The position numbers and the translations under genes are program-made. From contig CP070771.1 of NCBI GenBank assembly GCA_020345785.1, positions 3,456,040 to 3,481,695 on the forward strand: 25,656 bases of DNA. The letters are read 5' to 3'. The notes beneath the pieces are model-generated. The model did not search any database. It saw only the letters and a program-made list of their open reading frames with translations, and was not told the origin of the DNA. Positions 13,807-21,798 of the stretch are shown here, piece after piece (within the stretch, counting starts at the first letter, position 1; the number at the start of each line of letters is the position of its first letter). The DNA comes from Desulfobacterales bacterium (GTDB lineage: Bacteria; Desulfobacterota; Desulfobacteria; Desulfobacterales; JAFDCJ01).

Positions 13807-15418
13807 GGGCGCCTCCTCTGCCTTGGTGATTCAATTTTCGCTCCGTCGACCAGGCATAGTTCTGAGATAAAATTTTATGTATATTTTCGACCACAGAGGC
13901 TTCCGTGTTTACGAGGATACGGTTTTTTTCTTCCGCCTCGGTTAACGGTTCAAATGTATTTTTGAATTTTTTGAGATGATGCAATCGCGCATCGGAAACT
14001 GACCGATTTGTTTCGCGGGCTGCAAGGCGCTGCCGAATTATTGGCAGGCTCGCGACACATTCCACGAAGATGAGATCGGTATCCAAATCTTTTGACAGGC
14101 GCTGTGCTTCGCCGCGATAACGGCGATTGTTGAAAGTGGCGTCCAGGATGACGGAGCAGCCTTTTTTGACTTCCTCCTGGGCCAGCATAAGCAGTTTGCC
14201 GTACGTGAGGCGATTTACTTCCTCGGAATAGATTCCCTCACCAAATGGGACATCCACCGGGGCATCCGGTTGGAAACCAAACAGGTCTTTGCGAATGACA
14301 TCGGATCGAAGCACTTTTATATTTAAGATTTTGCTTAACCTTTCTGCGATCGTACTTTTGCCGCTCCCGATCATGCCGCAAACGATCCAAAGGGTGGGGC
14401 GGCTGATGTTTACGGCATACCGGTAAGCAAGTTCCATATATTTATCCGTTTCTCTGACCAATCGCTTTCGTTCGTATCCACCCAAGCCGCTTTCTTTGAG
14501 ACTCAGACAGTTTACCTTGACCCTGACCAAGGCACGGTAGCATTTGTAGAAATCTATCAAGGCAAAAATATCATCATCATTTGAGCACCGGGTAAAGGAT
14601 TCAAGCAATTGTTGATCAATCTCGGGGAAACCTTCAAAATCGGCATCCATGGCAAGGAACGCCAGGTCGCAGGCAATATCCGCATACCGCAAACGATCGT
14701 TGAACTCCACGCAATCTATGATTTTAATACCCTTTGCAAAATAAACGTGTCCGGTTCTCAAGTCGCCGTGACAATCACGGACTTTTTCATTGGCGATGCG
14801 CTCGGCAAAGAGGGACCTGCGCCTTTGCAGGAATGATCGAGTGGCATGCTGAATAATCTGAAACATCCGCTCATCAAGGATTTCACCCGTGAACATTTCC
14901 GTCTGGCTGAAGTTTTCCTCGCAATTGGCATAAACGGTTTCCCACGATCCAATCGGTATTTTCTTTTCATCGACCGCGGCCTGCTGGTAAAAAGTTACCA
15001 GCCGTGCGGCCAGCTGATTCATTTTAGTTGCGTCAATGATGCCCCTGTGCAACATTCGGCGCATCGAACCCTCATCCGGCAGCTGCCGCATCTTGACGGC
15101 ATATTCCACCGGTCTGCCCGGTCCTGAAAGCACATAACGGTTGTTCTTCAGCGTTATGGGAATGACACCGAGATAGACATCAGGCGCCAGCCGACGGTTC
15201 AAGGTGACTTCCTGATGACAGTAATGACAGCGCTTTTCAAGCGTGGTGAAATCAAGAAATCCCAGGTCGACCGGCTTTTTGATTTTATAGGCGTATCGGC
15301 CTGTCAGGAATACTTTGGAGATATGGGTTTCGCGCGTTTTTATTTCAACAACCGGATGGGGGTAGAACTCCGGCTTCTCCATGGCCGCAAAAATACTGCT
15401 TTGCCCATTTTTTGCCAT
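13799..15418 (-). CDS. Aminoglycoside phosphotransferase-like / P-loop kinase fusion protein
   Basis: This 539-residue two-domain protein carries an APH/choline-kinase-like fold in residues 1 to about 335. The catalytic loop is CHGDLRTGHVY (216-226, Asp219), and the metal-binding Asp235 lies in IIDCVEF. Residues 340-525 hold a P-loop kinase of the zeta-toxin/gluconokinase kind with Walker A GMIGSGKST (348-356). DATFNNRRYR (426-435) lies at the expected substrate or Walker B strand. Proteins of this layout are commonly annotated as bifunctional aminoglycoside phosphotransferase/ATP-binding protein, but their physiological substrate is not known and antibiotic resistance should not be inferred. 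The ATG at 15416-15418 follows GGGGAG at 8 nt. The gene is first in an overlapping pair with the tandem stress protein, suggesting a shared stress role. Confidence 0.85.
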   Translation of the reverse strand: MAKNGQSSIFAAMEKPEFYPHPVVEIKTRETHISKVFLTGRYAYKIKKPVDLGFLDFTTLEKRCHYCHQEVTLNRRLAPDVYLGVIPITLKNNRYVLSGPGRPVEYAVKMRQLPDEGSMRRMLHRGIIDATKMNQLAARLVTFYQQAAVDEKKIPIGSWETVYANCEENFSQTEMFTGEILDERMFQIIQHATRSFLQRRRSLFAERIANEKVRDCHGDLRTGHVYFAKGIKIIDCVEFNDRLRYADIACDLAFLAMDADFEGFPEIDQQLLESFTRCSNDDDIFALIDFYKCYRALVRVKVNCLSLKESGLGGYERKRLVRETDKYMELAYRYAVNISRPTLWIVCGMIGSGKSTIAERLSKILNIKVLRSDVIRKDLFGFQPDAPVDVPFGEGIYSEEVNRLTYGKLLMLAQEEVKKGCSVILDATFNNRRYRGEAQRLSKDLDTDLIFVECVASLPIIRQRLAARETNRSVSDARLHHLKKFKNTFEPLTEAEEKNRILVNTEASVVENIHKILSQNYAWSTERKLNHQGRGGAHV

Positions 15419-15621
15419 ACGCGATGCTCCCCGGCTGCGATCAGGTCCCTTTTAGCAATCATTTGACGACTGCCATAAAAGGAGCTTTAGCTGGTTAACC
15501 GAGCTTCAGGAAAAGCCGACTGCGCTCGGTGTTGCATTACATCGGGCCGCTGGGTGCTAAATTGACAAGAGTAGAGCCATTTTCGGGCATGAGAACCGGG
15601 TCAGCAGGAATCTTTAGTTTC

Positions 15622-15649
15622 AACATATGAATGGTTTTTGAGTTGTCAA
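15622..15649 (-). promoter_or_regulatory. Possible promoter for the kinase-stress protein pair
   Basis: On the minus strand TTGACA (15649-15644) and TATGTT (15627-15622) are 16 bp apart. The leader would be about 200 nt to the ATG at 15418. The -35 is consensus; the -10 matches four of six. Confidence 0.4.
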
Positions 15650-15689
15650 GTCAGGCCATCCTGCTGCGATATCGGTACTTTAAATCAGA

Positions 15690-16120
15690 CTCCATTCATA
15701 AGCCATCGGCTATGACGGTGAGAATTTAAAAGGTTTTACCGTCACAGCGGGAGTATTTTTTAGTGGTCAAAACTTAAACCCTAATTGAGAGTCGAGGGTA
15801 CCCCAGCTTCCCCGGCGACGGGATTTCCGCTTCGCTCCAACAAGGCGTCCAAGGGTGAAGTCCGCCTCCGGCGGATTGCCTACCGCAAACCCTTGGCAAT
15901 ACCGCCCGGGCGGGAAAGATGGGGCGGCGTCGGATTTCCGCGTTGTTTTCAGGGTAAACAAAATGGGATTTAAAAATGGACATTTACAACTCATCACTAG
16001 AAGAGTTAAAAATTGCGCCCAATATATGAACAATCGCCGTAAAAACTTAAAGTTAAAAAACTATCCCATTTTGTTTACGATCATTTAGGGTTAAAGGATG
16101 CCGGTGCCATATGAATGGAG
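15690..16120. repeat. 431-bp element with 11-bp terminal inverted repeats, carrying an insert
   Basis: CTCCATTCATA (15690-15700) is perfectly inverted as TATGAATGGAG (16110-16120). The left 87 bp (15690-15776) align with 21485-21572 at roughly 85% identity by eye, and the right 25-30 bp (about 16096-16120) align with the right end of the same second copy. The middle, about 15777-16092, is absent from the 114-bp copy and so is an insertion. No open frame in the element has coding character. Confidence 0.75.
15777..16092. repeat. Structured insert within the 431-bp element
   Basis: The segment is bounded by AACCCTAA (15778-15785) and its inverse TTAGGGTT (16085-16092). Inside are a nested hairpin, CCAAGGGT (15849-15856) with ACCCTTGG (15889-15896), enclosing TCCGCC-3-GGCGGA (15861-15875). 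A perfect 12-bp palindrome CCGCCCGGGCGG lies at 15902-15913. A 15-bp perfect inverted repeat, GTAAACAAAATGGGA (15954-15968) with TCCCATTTTGTTTAC (16064-16078), encloses AT-rich sequence. It looks like one or two further non-coding repeat elements stacked in the first. Confidence 0.65.
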
Positions 16121-16180
16121 ATAAAATAAAGAATTCCTCATACCCCCGGCTCTGCCGGTGGATGCTGATTTCCTATTTGC

Positions 16181-16209
16181 TTGACAGTCCTGCCGGTAAA
16201 TATTATCAA
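16181..16209 (+). promoter_or_regulatory. Sigma70-type promoter of the pqi operon
   Basis: TTGACA (16181-16186) and TATCAA (16204-16209) are separated by exactly 17 bp. Transcription would start near 16216, about 40 nt before the first ATG. The promoter begins 60 bp downstream of the 431-bp repeat element. Confidence 0.7.
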
Positions 16210-16256
16210 TTGAATTCAACTGGAACTTTCCAGATAACCGCGTTAAGGAATTTCAA

Positions 16257-16859
16257 ATGGGGTCGTTGATTGCCTGCCATGAATGCGATTTGATCCACCG
16301 CATCGGACCGTTGCCAAAAAAAGGGATTGCCAGCTGCGTCCGCTGCGGATCCGTGCTTTACCGCGACAAACCCAACAGTTTAGAGCGGACACTGGCGCTG
16401 TCGCTGGCCGGATTGATATTGTTTACAGTGGCCAATGCATTTCCCTTTCTCGCCTTGAAGATGGGAAGCCAGGTTCATCAAACCACGCTGATTACCGGAA
16501 TAAAGGTGCTCTACACCCAGGGCATGCAGCCGGTTGCGATTTTGGTGCTGCTCACCACCATCCTGGCGCCGCTGGCCCAATTGCTCGGCATGCTTTATGT
16601 GATCGTGCCGCTGAGACACCGGCGCGTTCCTCCCAAATTTGCGCCGGTGTTTCGATTGGTGCGCAGCCTGCAACCCTGGAGCATGATGGAGGTTTTCATG
16701 CTGGGCATTCTGGTTTCCGTCGTCAAGCTGGCCAAGATGGCTCAGATTTTGCCGGGTATCGCCATTTTTTCATTTTTTGCCCTTATCGTGGTGCTGGCCG
16801 CAGCGACGGTATCCCTGGATCCTCACGAAGTATGGGAAAGGTGGGAGAAGCTGCGATGA
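16257..16859 (+). CDS. pqiA: PqiA-domain inner-membrane protein, first copy
   Basis: This 200-residue single PqiA domain has an N-terminal zinc-ribbon-like pair of motifs, Cys7-x2-Cys10 and Cys27-x2-Cys30, then about four membrane helices. The conserved KPNSLERTLALS immediately precedes the first helix. PqiA proteins are inner-membrane partners of MCE proteins in the Pqi envelope pathway, thought to move lipids or hydrophobic molecules between the membranes. Escherichia coli PqiA has two such domains in one chain; here they are split over two genes. The ATG follows AAGGA at a suitable distance. The stop overlaps the next start (ATGA at 16856-16859), so translation is coupled. Confidence 0.9.
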   Translation: MGSLIACHECDLIHRIGPLPKKGIASCVRCGSVLYRDKPNSLERTLALSLAGLILFTVANAFPFLALKMGSQVHQTTLITGIKVLYTQGMQPVAILVLLTTILAPLAQLLGMLYVIVPLRHRRVPPKFAPVFRLVRSLQPWSMMEVFMLGILVSVVKLAKMAQILPGIAIFSFFALIVVLAAATVSLDPHEVWERWEKLR

Positions 16860-17494
16860 AGTCGATTCCATTCACCGCCCGCAATGCGGGGCAGATCAGT
16901 TGCCACAGCTGCCATCTGCTCTGCCGGGTCAACTTTTTAAATGCCGGTGAATCTTTGGTTTGTCCGCGGTGTGGCGTAACATTGCATCAACGCAAACCGA
17001 ACAGTCTGAAGCGCACCTGGGCGCTGGTTCTGGCGGCTGCCGTCTTTTATATTCCCGCCAACCTGCTGCCCGTTACCATCGTCATATCTTTAGGTAAAGC
17101 GCAAGCGGATACGATCATGAGCGGCGTCATCTATTTTATCTCCACCGGGATGTGGCCGATCGCACTGGTCATCTTCGTGGCCAGCATTTTGGTGCCGGTG
17201 TTGAAGCTGATCATTCTCACGTTTTTGCTGATTTCCGTGCAGCGGAAATCCACCTGGCGTCCCAGAGACCGCACCCGGCTTTATCGCATCACCGAGGCGG
17301 TCGGCCGTTGGTCAATGGTTGACATTTTCGTGGTTACGATTCTGGTGGCACTGGTTAATTTAGGCAACCTGGCCACCATCAAAGCCGGCCCGGGAGCCGG
17401 ATTTTTTGCGGCGGTGGTCGTCATCACGATGTTTGCCGCCATGAGCTTTGACCCCAGGCTGATATGGGATGTAAAGGAGATTCCCAATGAGTGA
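16856..17494 (+). CDS. pqiA: PqiA-domain inner-membrane protein, second copy
   Basis: From the ATG at 16856 this is a 212-residue protein. The frame stays open upstream to 16283, but that part is out of phase with the first pqiA and is not coding. Two zinc-ribbon motifs, Cys16-x2-Cys19 and Cys36-x2-Cys39 (CPRCGVTLHQRKPNSLKRTW), are followed by about four membrane helices. It is a paralogue of the preceding gene and matches the second half of a two-domain PqiA. It overlaps the first pqiA by 4 bp and the MCE gene by 8 bp. Its start is fixed by the ATGA overlap, with GGGAGAAG just upstream. It probably forms a heteromeric membrane unit with the first copy. Confidence 0.9.
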   Translation: MKSIPFTARNAGQISCHSCHLLCRVNFLNAGESLVCPRCGVTLHQRKPNSLKRTWALVLAAAVFYIPANLLPVTIVISLGKAQADTIMSGVIYFISTGMWPIALVIFVASILVPVLKLIILTFLLISVQRKSTWRPRDRTRLYRITEAVGRWSMVDIFVVTILVALVNLGNLATIKAGPGAGFFAAVVVITMFAAMSFDPRLIWDVKEIPNE

Positions 17495-19241
17495 TGAGGA
17501 AACCCGAGAAAATGAGGATCACAAACTGCCCGAAGCCGTCGTCTCAACCCGACGACGCCAGATTTCCATTGTGTGGGTTGTTCCGCTGGTCGCCCTTCTG
17601 ATCGGGGCCTGGCTGGTTTACAAAGCCTTTTCGGAAAAAGGACCGACCATCACCATTGCCTTTAAATCGGCCGAGGGACTTGAAGCCGGCAAGACCAAAA
17701 TAAAATACAAGGATGTGGAGCTCGGCCAGGTGACGGAAATCAACCTCAGCTCCGATCTGTCCCATGTCGTGGTGACGGCTGAACTGGTCAAAGCGACGGA
17801 AGATTTTTTGACGGCCAACACCCGCTTCTGGGTCGTGCGCGCCCGGGTGGCCGCGGGTGAGGTTTCGGGGCTCGGCACGATTTTTTCGGGAGCCTATATC
17901 GCTTTGGATCCCGGCAAACCGGGTCTGCCGGCCTCCCACTTCGTGGGCCTGGAAACTCCCCCTGTGGTGACCACCGATCTGCCCGGCCGCCACTTCATCC
18001 TGATGGCTTCAACCCTGGGCTCCCTGGATATCGGCACACCGGTTTATTATCGCAAGATCAAGGTGGGACAGGTGGTGGGTTACAAGCTGGAAGAAGACGG
18101 CCGAGCGGTTACCGTAAAAGTTTTCGTCAACGCACCGTTTGAAAAATATGTTTACAAAAACACCCGCTTCTGGAATGCCAGCGGCCTGGATGTCGCAGTC
18201 GATGCCAGCGGCATCCGGGTCAATACCGAATCCATTTTTACCATTTTGATCGGCGGTATTGCCTTCGACACGCCGGCCAATCTGGAGCCCGGCGGCCCCG
18301 CCGAGCCGGACGCTGTATTTCGGCTCTATGAAACCCGGGAAAAAATTTTCGAGAGAACTTACGCCGAAAAAAGCCGCTGGCTTTTGCAATTTGGCGGTTC
18401 GGTCAGAGGGCTGACGGTGGGATCGCCGGTTGAATTTCGCGGCATCCGTATCGGCCAGGTGCTGGACATCAACCTTGAATACAACGCCAGAGAAAGGGCG
18501 TTTCAAATCCCGGTCTTGGTTGAAATCGAGCCCGAGCGCATCAAAGTCATCGGCGAGAGAGACTTTGGTGACCGCAAAGAAATGGACGATTACCTCGTGG
18601 CGCAGGGGCTGCGGGCTCAGCTTAAAACCGGCAGCCTGATTACCGGGCAGCTTTTCGTGGAGCTGGATTTTCATCCGGAGGCGCCGCCCGCTAAGATTAA
18701 CAGGGAAGGACGCTATCCGCAAATCCCGACGGTCCCGACGCCGATGGAAGAAATTACCACCAGTTTGACTGCACTTTTGAAAAAACTTGAGAAGCTGCCC
18801 ATCGAGCAGATTGGAAACGACCTGCGCGATACGATGCAGGGAGCCAAGCAGCTGGTGGCTTCAGCCGAACTGCAGGAAGCCGTCGCGGCCTTGAACCAAA
18901 CCGTCAAGCAGGCCCAGCAATTTGCTGCCGCATTGAACCAGGTGATTGCGCCCGAATTAAAATCTGCGGCTTCCAACTTGAATGAGACTCTCAAGCGTAC
19001 CCGGCTGCTGGCCCAGAACTTCGATGCCAGTGTCGTGCCGGAACTGGGAGCCACGCTGCAGGAAGCCCAGTCCACCTTGAAATCAATTAACGGATCCGTC
19101 AGCAAAGATTCACCGCTATATTATGAGTTGATGCGCGTCTTTAAAGAGCTCAGCGAGGCCTCACGCTCCATCCGGGTGATGGCGGATTATCTCGAGCGAA
19201 ACCCCGATGCACTGATTTACGGGAAAGGAAAAAGACGATGA
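17487..19241 (+). CDS. pqiB: PqiB-like MCE protein with three MlaD/MCE domains
   Basis: This 584-residue protein (Escherichia coli PqiB is 546) has an N-terminal membrane anchor at about residues 27-48. Three MCE domains follow, at roughly 52-145, 167-240 and 300-400. Each shows the typical turn: AEGLEAGKTKIKYKDVELGQV, LGSLDIGTPVYYRKIKVGQV and VRGLTVGSPVEFRGIRIGQV. The C-terminal part (about 430-560) is alanine- and glutamine-rich and predicted to be a long coiled coil, the needle of the PqiB hexamer spanning the periplasm. The role is transport of lipids or hydrophobic molecules between inner and outer membranes. It overlaps the second pqiA by 8 bp and the lipoprotein gene by 4 bp. Confidence 0.93.
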   Translation: MSDEETRENEDHKLPEAVVSTRRRQISIVWVVPLVALLIGAWLVYKAFSEKGPTITIAFKSAEGLEAGKTKIKYKDVELGQVTEINLSSDLSHVVVTAELVKATEDFLTANTRFWVVRARVAAGEVSGLGTIFSGAYIALDPGKPGLPASHFVGLETPPVVTTDLPGRHFILMASTLGSLDIGTPVYYRKIKVGQVVGYKLEEDGRAVTVKVFVNAPFEKYVYKNTRFWNASGLDVAVDASGIRVNTESIFTILIGGIAFDTPANLEPGGPAEPDAVFRLYETREKIFERTYAEKSRWLLQFGGSVRGLTVGSPVEFRGIRIGQVLDINLEYNARERAFQIPVLVEIEPERIKVIGERDFGDRKEMDDYLVAQGLRAQLKTGSLITGQLFVELDFHPEAPPAKINREGRYPQIPTVPTPMEEITTSLTALLKKLEKLPIEQIGNDLRDTMQGAKQLVASAELQEAVAALNQTVKQAQQFAAALNQVIAPELKSAASNLNETLKRTRLLAQNFDASVVPELGATLQEAQSTLKSINGSVSKDSPLYYELMRVFKELSEASRSIRVMADYLERNPDALIYGKGKRR

Positions 19242-19861
19242 TGACCCAAGCCGGCCTTTCAAAAATCTGCCTTGCTATCTGTATGGCCATTTTTATCCTG
19301 ACCGGATGCCGCAGCGCCACCTCCCCGATTGAATTTTACACCCTGACGCCGCTAACCGGAATTGCAGAGAACGATAAAGCCGCCGGCCTGATGGATGCCG
19401 TTGCGGTGGGCGTTGGCCCCCTGCGAATCTCCAAAATCGTTGACAGGCCGCAAATCGTCTCCCGTGCGGGCGTCAACAGGATAAATGTAGACGAATTCCA
19501 TCGCTGGGCAGGATCGCTGTATGAGGACGTGCTGATGGTTTTAACCCTGAATCTTTCCGCGCTATTACGAACCAGCATGGTGGCGGCTTATCCGTGGGAA
19601 GAATACTTTGATCCGGATTATCGAATTTTTTTGCAAGTTCATCAATTTGACGGCCGGCTGGGAGAATATGCGTTATTGAACGTCACCTGGACGATAACCG
19701 GTCGGGAGACGGGCGAGGTCCTGCTGGTGCGGAAATCTGTGATTAAAGAAGACGTGCAGGCAGAGGATTATGAAGCCTTTGTTGCGGCCAAAAGCCGGAT
19801 TCTGACAGCGCTGAGTCGAGAAATGGCGCGCGAAATTATGGAGATACATGCGGGCAACTAA
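19238..19861 (+). CDS. pqiC: PqiC-like outer-membrane lipoprotein (DUF330/ABC-type auxiliary lipoprotein)
   Basis: This 207-residue protein has a lipoprotein signal peptide ending in LTGC, with Cys24 the lipidated residue. The mature part begins with the conserved IEFYTLTPL of the PqiC/YmbA family. RISKIVDRPQIVSRAG and the WAGSLYEDVLMVLTLNLSALL segment are also typical. In Escherichia coli PqiC sits in the outer membrane and contacts the tip of the PqiB tunnel. The start overlaps the pqiB stop by 4 bp (ATGA), completing a four-gene coupled operon. Serine follows residue Arg25 of the mature protein and there is no Asp at +2, which is consistent with outer-membrane sorting under Lol rules. Confidence 0.9.
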   Translation: MMTQAGLSKICLAICMAIFILTGCRSATSPIEFYTLTPLTGIAENDKAAGLMDAVAVGVGPLRISKIVDRPQIVSRAGVNRINVDEFHRWAGSLYEDVLMVLTLNLSALLRTSMVAAYPWEEYFDPDYRIFLQVHQFDGRLGEYALLNVTWTITGRETGEVLLVRKSVIKEDVQAEDYEAFVAAKSRILTALSREMAREIMEIHAGN

Positions 19862-19863
19862 CA

Positions 19864-20302
19864 GGTTCAGCGTTCAAAGGTTCAGAGGTTCAAAGGTTCA
19901 GGTTTCGGCTGTCAGCTCAGCTTCTGGCTGCGGAACGGCCGGTCTGATTGATAAAAGAAACCTATGAACATCGAACATCCAACGTCCAATCACGCTTTGG
20001 CGTGGTCCAATGAATGGGTTCTGTCTATTTTAAATAAAGATTTAGCGACACGCGGCGCAAGTGCCTGCGCTGCGCGAGCCGATTCATCCTTTATTCATCA
20101 AAGCACGAAAATTCTTAAACACGAAAAAATAAAACAGCGGAATTTTATTGATTTGGCCCGTTTCGGTCATTGATTATTGGGATTTGGGATTTATTTGTTA
20201 TTTGGTACCTGGAATTTGGGATTTATAACTTGCCTTCGACTTACGATATTACGCGGTTCTGTGGTTCGCAGTGAGAAAGCTGACACCCGACACCTGAAAC
20301 CT
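19864..20302. repeat. Composite block of 7- and 8-nt word arrays in the gap after pqiC
   Basis: Four word types occur in this 476-bp gap. An 8-nt GGTTCAAA type runs about 19864-19902. A 7-nt GAACATC type (GAACATC, GAACATC, CAACGTC, CAATCAC) spans 19966-19993. A 7-nt GGGATTT type spans 20179-20227 (GGGATTT, GGGATTT, ATTTGTT, ATTTGGT, ACCTGGA, ATTTGGG, ATTTATA). A 7-nt CTGACAC type spans 20280-20300 (CTGACAC, CCGACAC, CTGAAAC). The last is roughly inverted at 19900-19923. The GAACATC array and its left flank resemble the block at about 4205-4245. I see no gene; open frames here are repeat by-products. Confidence 0.75.
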
Positions 20303-20337
20303 TCCAGTGGGTCGGGCATATTGAGGAGGGATAATAA

Positions 20338-21390
20338 TCAACTACTCCCAAATTCTTCCACGGCCTCGATGAAGGCGACGATGTTTTCGAAAGGCGCAAA
20401 ATCAATGTCGTAGGCCGGTGCCAGCAGCAGGCCATTCGGCCCCAGGGTTTGGATGCAGCGCCGTACTTCAGAGCGGACCTGATCCGGTGTGCCCCAGTCC
20501 CATAGGCGTGCATTGCCCACCGCCCCCCATATCGCCAGCCGGTCACCAAATTCCCGCTTGATGGCGGCAGCATCCATGCAATCCGGCTGCACTGGATTGA
20601 TCACATTTACGCCGATCTCCACCAGGTCAGGTATCAGTCGGGTGAAGTCGCCGTCGCAATGATAAAAGACCAGTAATTCGGGTGATTCCTTACGGGCGAT
20701 CTCGATAGCTCCGACCAATCGGGCTTTGAAATAACGGCGCCAGGTGGCCGGTCCGATCATCAAGCCGGTCGGCATAGCCACGTCGTCATCCAGCAGCAAA
20801 ATGTCGACGCCGGCCCGGGCCAAAATGAGTGCATTTTCAGTCAGCATGGACGTCAGCTGGTCAAGCAGATACTCAGCCAGATCAGGCCGGTCCACAAGGT
20901 CGGCCATGAAATTTTCAAAACCCCGCAGACGCCAGGCGGCTTCAAACAGTTCACCGCCCAAATGGGGCGGCGAACCGGCCACGGCATACCCCCGGGCATG
21001 CCAGCGCTGCACCTGTTCGGCGAGTCCGGCGTGGCGGGTCGTTTTTGAGAGATCAGGCATGACATACTTTACCAGATCCTTCAACGAGCGGATTTTGCTG
21101 AGCGGACGGGCGGAACCCCTCTCCGGGTGGTATTGCCATTCATGGTAGGTTCGAAGTTGCGTCAGGTTGCCCACATGAATGTCAGCCGGGAGGCGATCCA
21201 AATAACGCCTGAAGTCATCCTGGTTATCCGGCGGTTCGAATTCGACGAAGCGTATGTCCAGTGTGAAATAATCTTCAGGGGCCGTCGGTGCGATGGCCGC
21301 GAGGGACTGGTCAAAGAATCCGAGCGCCTTCGGGATTCGATCGGGTTTGCGGCACAGCAGGGCCTCTCTCACGCGTTTGCGGGAATTCAC
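20338..21390 (-). CDS. Uroporphyrinogen decarboxylase (URO-D) family protein
   Basis: This 350-residue TIM-barrel protein belongs to the URO-D superfamily, which includes HemE and cobamide-dependent methyltransferases such as MtaA/CmuA. The N-terminal RKRVREALLCRKPDRIP is the family opening. GVDILLLDDDVAMPTGLMIGP (195-214) and VFYHCDGDFTRLIPDLVEIG (241-260) carry the conserved HCDG, a likely metal-ligand position in the methyltransferase branch. INPVQ and the C-terminal LLLAPAYDIDFAPFENIVAF also fit. It is not HemE, because the substrate-binding RQAGR-type N-terminus is absent. A methyl-group transfer role is inferred from the family. No corrinoid protein or activator is nearby. The start codon is GTG (21388-21390), supported by GAGGAG 5 nt upstream. 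Confidence 0.82.
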   Translation of the reverse strand: MNSRKRVREALLCRKPDRIPKALGFFDQSLAAIAPTAPEDYFTLDIRFVEFEPPDNQDDFRRYLDRLPADIHVGNLTQLRTYHEWQYHPERGSARPLSKIRSLKDLVKYVMPDLSKTTRHAGLAEQVQRWHARGYAVAGSPPHLGGELFEAAWRLRGFENFMADLVDRPDLAEYLLDQLTSMLTENALILARAGVDILLLDDDVAMPTGLMIGPATWRRYFKARLVGAIEIARKESPELLVFYHCDGDFTRLIPDLVEIGVNVINPVQPDCMDAAAIKREFGDRLAIWGAVGNARLWDWGTPDQVRSEVRRCIQTLGPNGLLLAPAYDIDFAPFENIVAFIEAVEEFGSS

Positions 21391-21484
21391 CTGGTCTCCT
21401 CTAAACGGAAGGATGGGCAGGTTCAGAGTTGACTGATAACCGGTTTGGATTCACCATAATTTCATTCTCTATTTTCCATGATAA

Positions 21485-21598
21485 CTCCATTCATAAGCCA
21501 CCGGCTATGGCGGTGAGAACTGAAAAGGTTTTACCATTACAGCGAAAGTATTTATTGGTTGTCCAAACTTACACCATGCCGCTGGCATATGAATGGAG
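21485..21598. repeat. 114-bp MITE-like element, short copy of the 11-bp-TIR family
   Basis: CTCCATTCATA (21485-21495) and its perfect inverse TATGAATGGAG (21588-21598) bound the element. The repeats continue imperfectly inward for about 25 bp. The left part is about 85% identical to 15690-15776. This copy lacks the roughly 315-bp insert of the other and probably shows the basic form. It lies 95 bp upstream of the URO-D family start codon and is noncoding. Confidence 0.78.
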
Positions 21599-21798
21599 AT
21601 AGAAAAAACAATTTTTGCTTATTTTTTTATGATATGGTTGGGTCTACCAGCGTAGCAACATTACCGTATCGGGCTGAATAACACAAGATGCATGTGAATG
21701 ATGAATTTCTCAAATATTGTTTATAGTTCCGAAAATTTATAAGGGCACGTTTTCGCAGGTACCACATATGATGCCGCCAAAATTTTTTAAATATACAT
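21599..21798. other. Gap between the 114-bp element and the trxA leader hairpin
   Basis: I see no open frame, word array or hairpin. TTGTTT (21717-21722) and TTATAA (21737-21742) resemble -35 and -10 boxes but are only 14 bp apart, so no promoter is called. One must exist nearby if the hairpin at 21799-21876 is transcribed. Confidence 0.4.

Noticed and set aside
13799..15418. Aminoglycoside resistance gene
   Set aside because: Only the broad APH-like kinase fold is shared. The fusion to a P-loop kinase and coupling to a stress protein point to a different, unknown substrate.
16283..16855. Upstream extension of the second pqiA frame to give a 403-residue protein
   Set aside because: The extra 191 residues are an out-of-phase reading of the first pqiA. 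The ATG at 16856 with the ATGA overlap is the natural start.
19864..20302. CRISPR array
   Set aside because: The repeats are 7-8 nt degenerate words without unique spacers of 30-40 nt, and no cas genes are present.
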